This document shows positions 5,022 to 5,291 of a DNA stretch of 5,291 nt, one piece after another (position 1 is the first letter of the stretch; every line of letters begins with the position of its first letter). Both the position numbers and the translations under genes were made by a program. The DNA comes from Chloroflexota bacterium (GTDB lineage: Bacteria > Chloroflexota > Dehalococcoidia > Lucifugimonadales > JACPCL1), in assembly GCA_016210375.1 (NCBI GenBank), contig JACQUH010000193.1, forward strand, positions 1 through 5,291, given 5' to 3'. The notes below the pieces were generated by a model. That model had not been told where the DNA came from, ran no database searches, and worked only from the letters and a program-made list of their open reading frames with translations.

Positions 5022-5045
5022 GCAGTCCCGACAAGTCGGGACTGC
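5022..5045. repeat. 24-bp palindromic repeat (AGTCCCGAC type)
   Basis: GCAGTCCCGAC (5022-5032) and GTCGGGACTGC (5035-5045) are perfect complements with a 2-nt centre. It looks like a dispersed intergenic palindrome; the whole-genome copy number is unknown from this window. Confidence 0.65.
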
Positions 5046-5146
5046 ACCTTCCTGACTTTTGGTGCAAAACCCCTGATGGAAGAGGGGGAACTACAGATTG
5101 CAGGAGGCACCCCTACAACCCCGGCAGGGCGCGGCCCCGGCACCCG

Positions 5147-5291
5147 CTAGCCTATCTCCAGCTCCCTGACCGCCGGCACACCGCCCAGCCCCGTGGCCTG
5201 CGTGACGCCGCGTATGATGGCTCGGGCCATGGCCTGCGCAGCGGCGTTGCTGATGCGCTGGAGCTGGCCCCGGTCCACCGCGCCACCCCCC
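5147..5291 (-). CDS. C-terminal end of an unidentified protein
   Basis: The minus strand is open from the window edge to TAG at 5149-5147, giving 47 residues that start GGAVDRGQLQRISNAAAQ and end TGLGGVPAVRELEIG. Codon use, with G or C in most third positions, looks like that of the neighbouring genes, which supports a real coding end. Most of the visible part is one alanine-rich amphipathic helix followed by a Gly/Pro-rich turn and an acidic tail. I do not recognise the family; a hydrolase or peptidase C-terminal helix is possible but unsupported. It is separated from the DUF2520 gene by 301 bp of repeats, so co-transcription is doubtful. Confidence 0.5.
   Translation of the reverse strand, partial: GGGAVDRGQLQRISNAAAQAMARAIIRGVTQATGLGGVPAVRELEIG

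Larger units (their letters stand above)
4926..5074. mobile_element. MITE-like unit with imperfect 21-bp terminal inverted repeats
   Basis: Bases 4926-4946 and the complement of 5054-5074 match at 17 of 21 positions. They share AGGGG, then TTG, then CCAAAAGTC, with only two 2-base differences and no gap. The 149-bp unit has no convincing gene and encloses three palindromes (4967-4992, 5000-5016, 5022-5045). The triplet GAT flanks both ends (4923-4925 and 5075-5077), a weak candidate target duplication. This fits a non-autonomous element into which smaller repeats were inserted, or which is built of them. No transposase is present in the window. Confidence 0.45.
4846..5146. other. 301-bp non-coding, repeat-packed region
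   Basis: Between the DUF2520 start and the last gene no credible coding frame is visible. A 62-codon open frame on the minus strand (5143-4955) runs straight through three palindromes and is judged spurious. The region is filled with the hairpin-tail repeats, the MITE-like unit and the 24-bp palindrome listed separately, plus an 8-bp direct repeat CCCCGGCA (5119-5126 and 5135-5142). No strong promoter for the DUF2520 gene was found in it. Confidence 0.6.

Noticed and set aside
4955..5143. A 62-codon minus-strand open frame in the repeat region.
   Set aside because: It is translated through three palindromes, has no ribosome site noted and no family resemblance.
4846..5146. CRISPR array.
   Set aside because: The repeats are palindromes of differing sequence without regular spacing or direct-repeat identity, and no cas gene is present.

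Overview
The window is a GC-rich piece of bacterial chromosome made of ordinary housekeeping genes, separated by intergenic stretches unusually full of palindromes. No marker gene names the organism. The gene set (menaquinone-type methyltransferase, a Lit/DUF1461 membrane protein, MazG, PanB next to a DUF2520 protein) and the style of the GC-rich dispersed palindromes would fit a Chloroflexota-like (for example Dehalococcoidia-related) or other deep-branching monoderm lineage. That placement is an inference of modest confidence.

Layout. Bases 1-345 (+) are the 3' end of hemB (heme/tetrapyrrole synthesis). It converges with menG/ubiE (367-1113, -), the last methyltransferase of menaquinone or ubiquinone synthesis. 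Bases 1114-1356 are non-coding and hold an 8-bp hairpin plus a compact element of about 114-121 bp, with short terminal inverted repeats, an internal 19-bp perfect hairpin and possible 6-bp target duplications. Next comes a four-helix membrane protein of the DUF1461/TIGR01906 family (1357-2091, -), the family of the lipoprotein transacylase Lit. It is divergent from mazG (2169-2969, +). The 77-bp gap between them carries two near-consensus sigma70-type promoters, back to back, whose -35 hexamers overlap on one 9-bp palindrome. The lit-like transcript is predicted to be leaderless and the mazG transcript to have a leader of about 11 nt. mazG runs tail to tail into panB (2966-3805, -), and the two stop codons share one CTAG.

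Upstream of panB on the same strand is a Rossmann/DUF2520 dehydrogenase-like gene (3904-4845, -). Its position suggests it supplies the ketopantoate reductase step that follows PanB in pantothenate/CoA synthesis. Its stop codon lies in the arm of a 28-bp palindromic repeat. Bases 4846-5146 are non-coding and form a mosaic of palindromes: two hairpin-plus-G-rich-tail repeats in inverted orientation, and a 149-bp MITE-like unit with imperfect 21-bp terminal inverted repeats containing three further palindromes. The window ends in the 3' end of an unidentified minus-strand gene (5147-5291).

I see no CRISPR array, rRNA, tRNA, phage or transposase gene, and no clearly new multi-gene system. The points most worth following up are the shared -35 divergent promoter, the lit-like gene, the panB-DUF2520 pairing, and the two palindrome-rich repeat regions.
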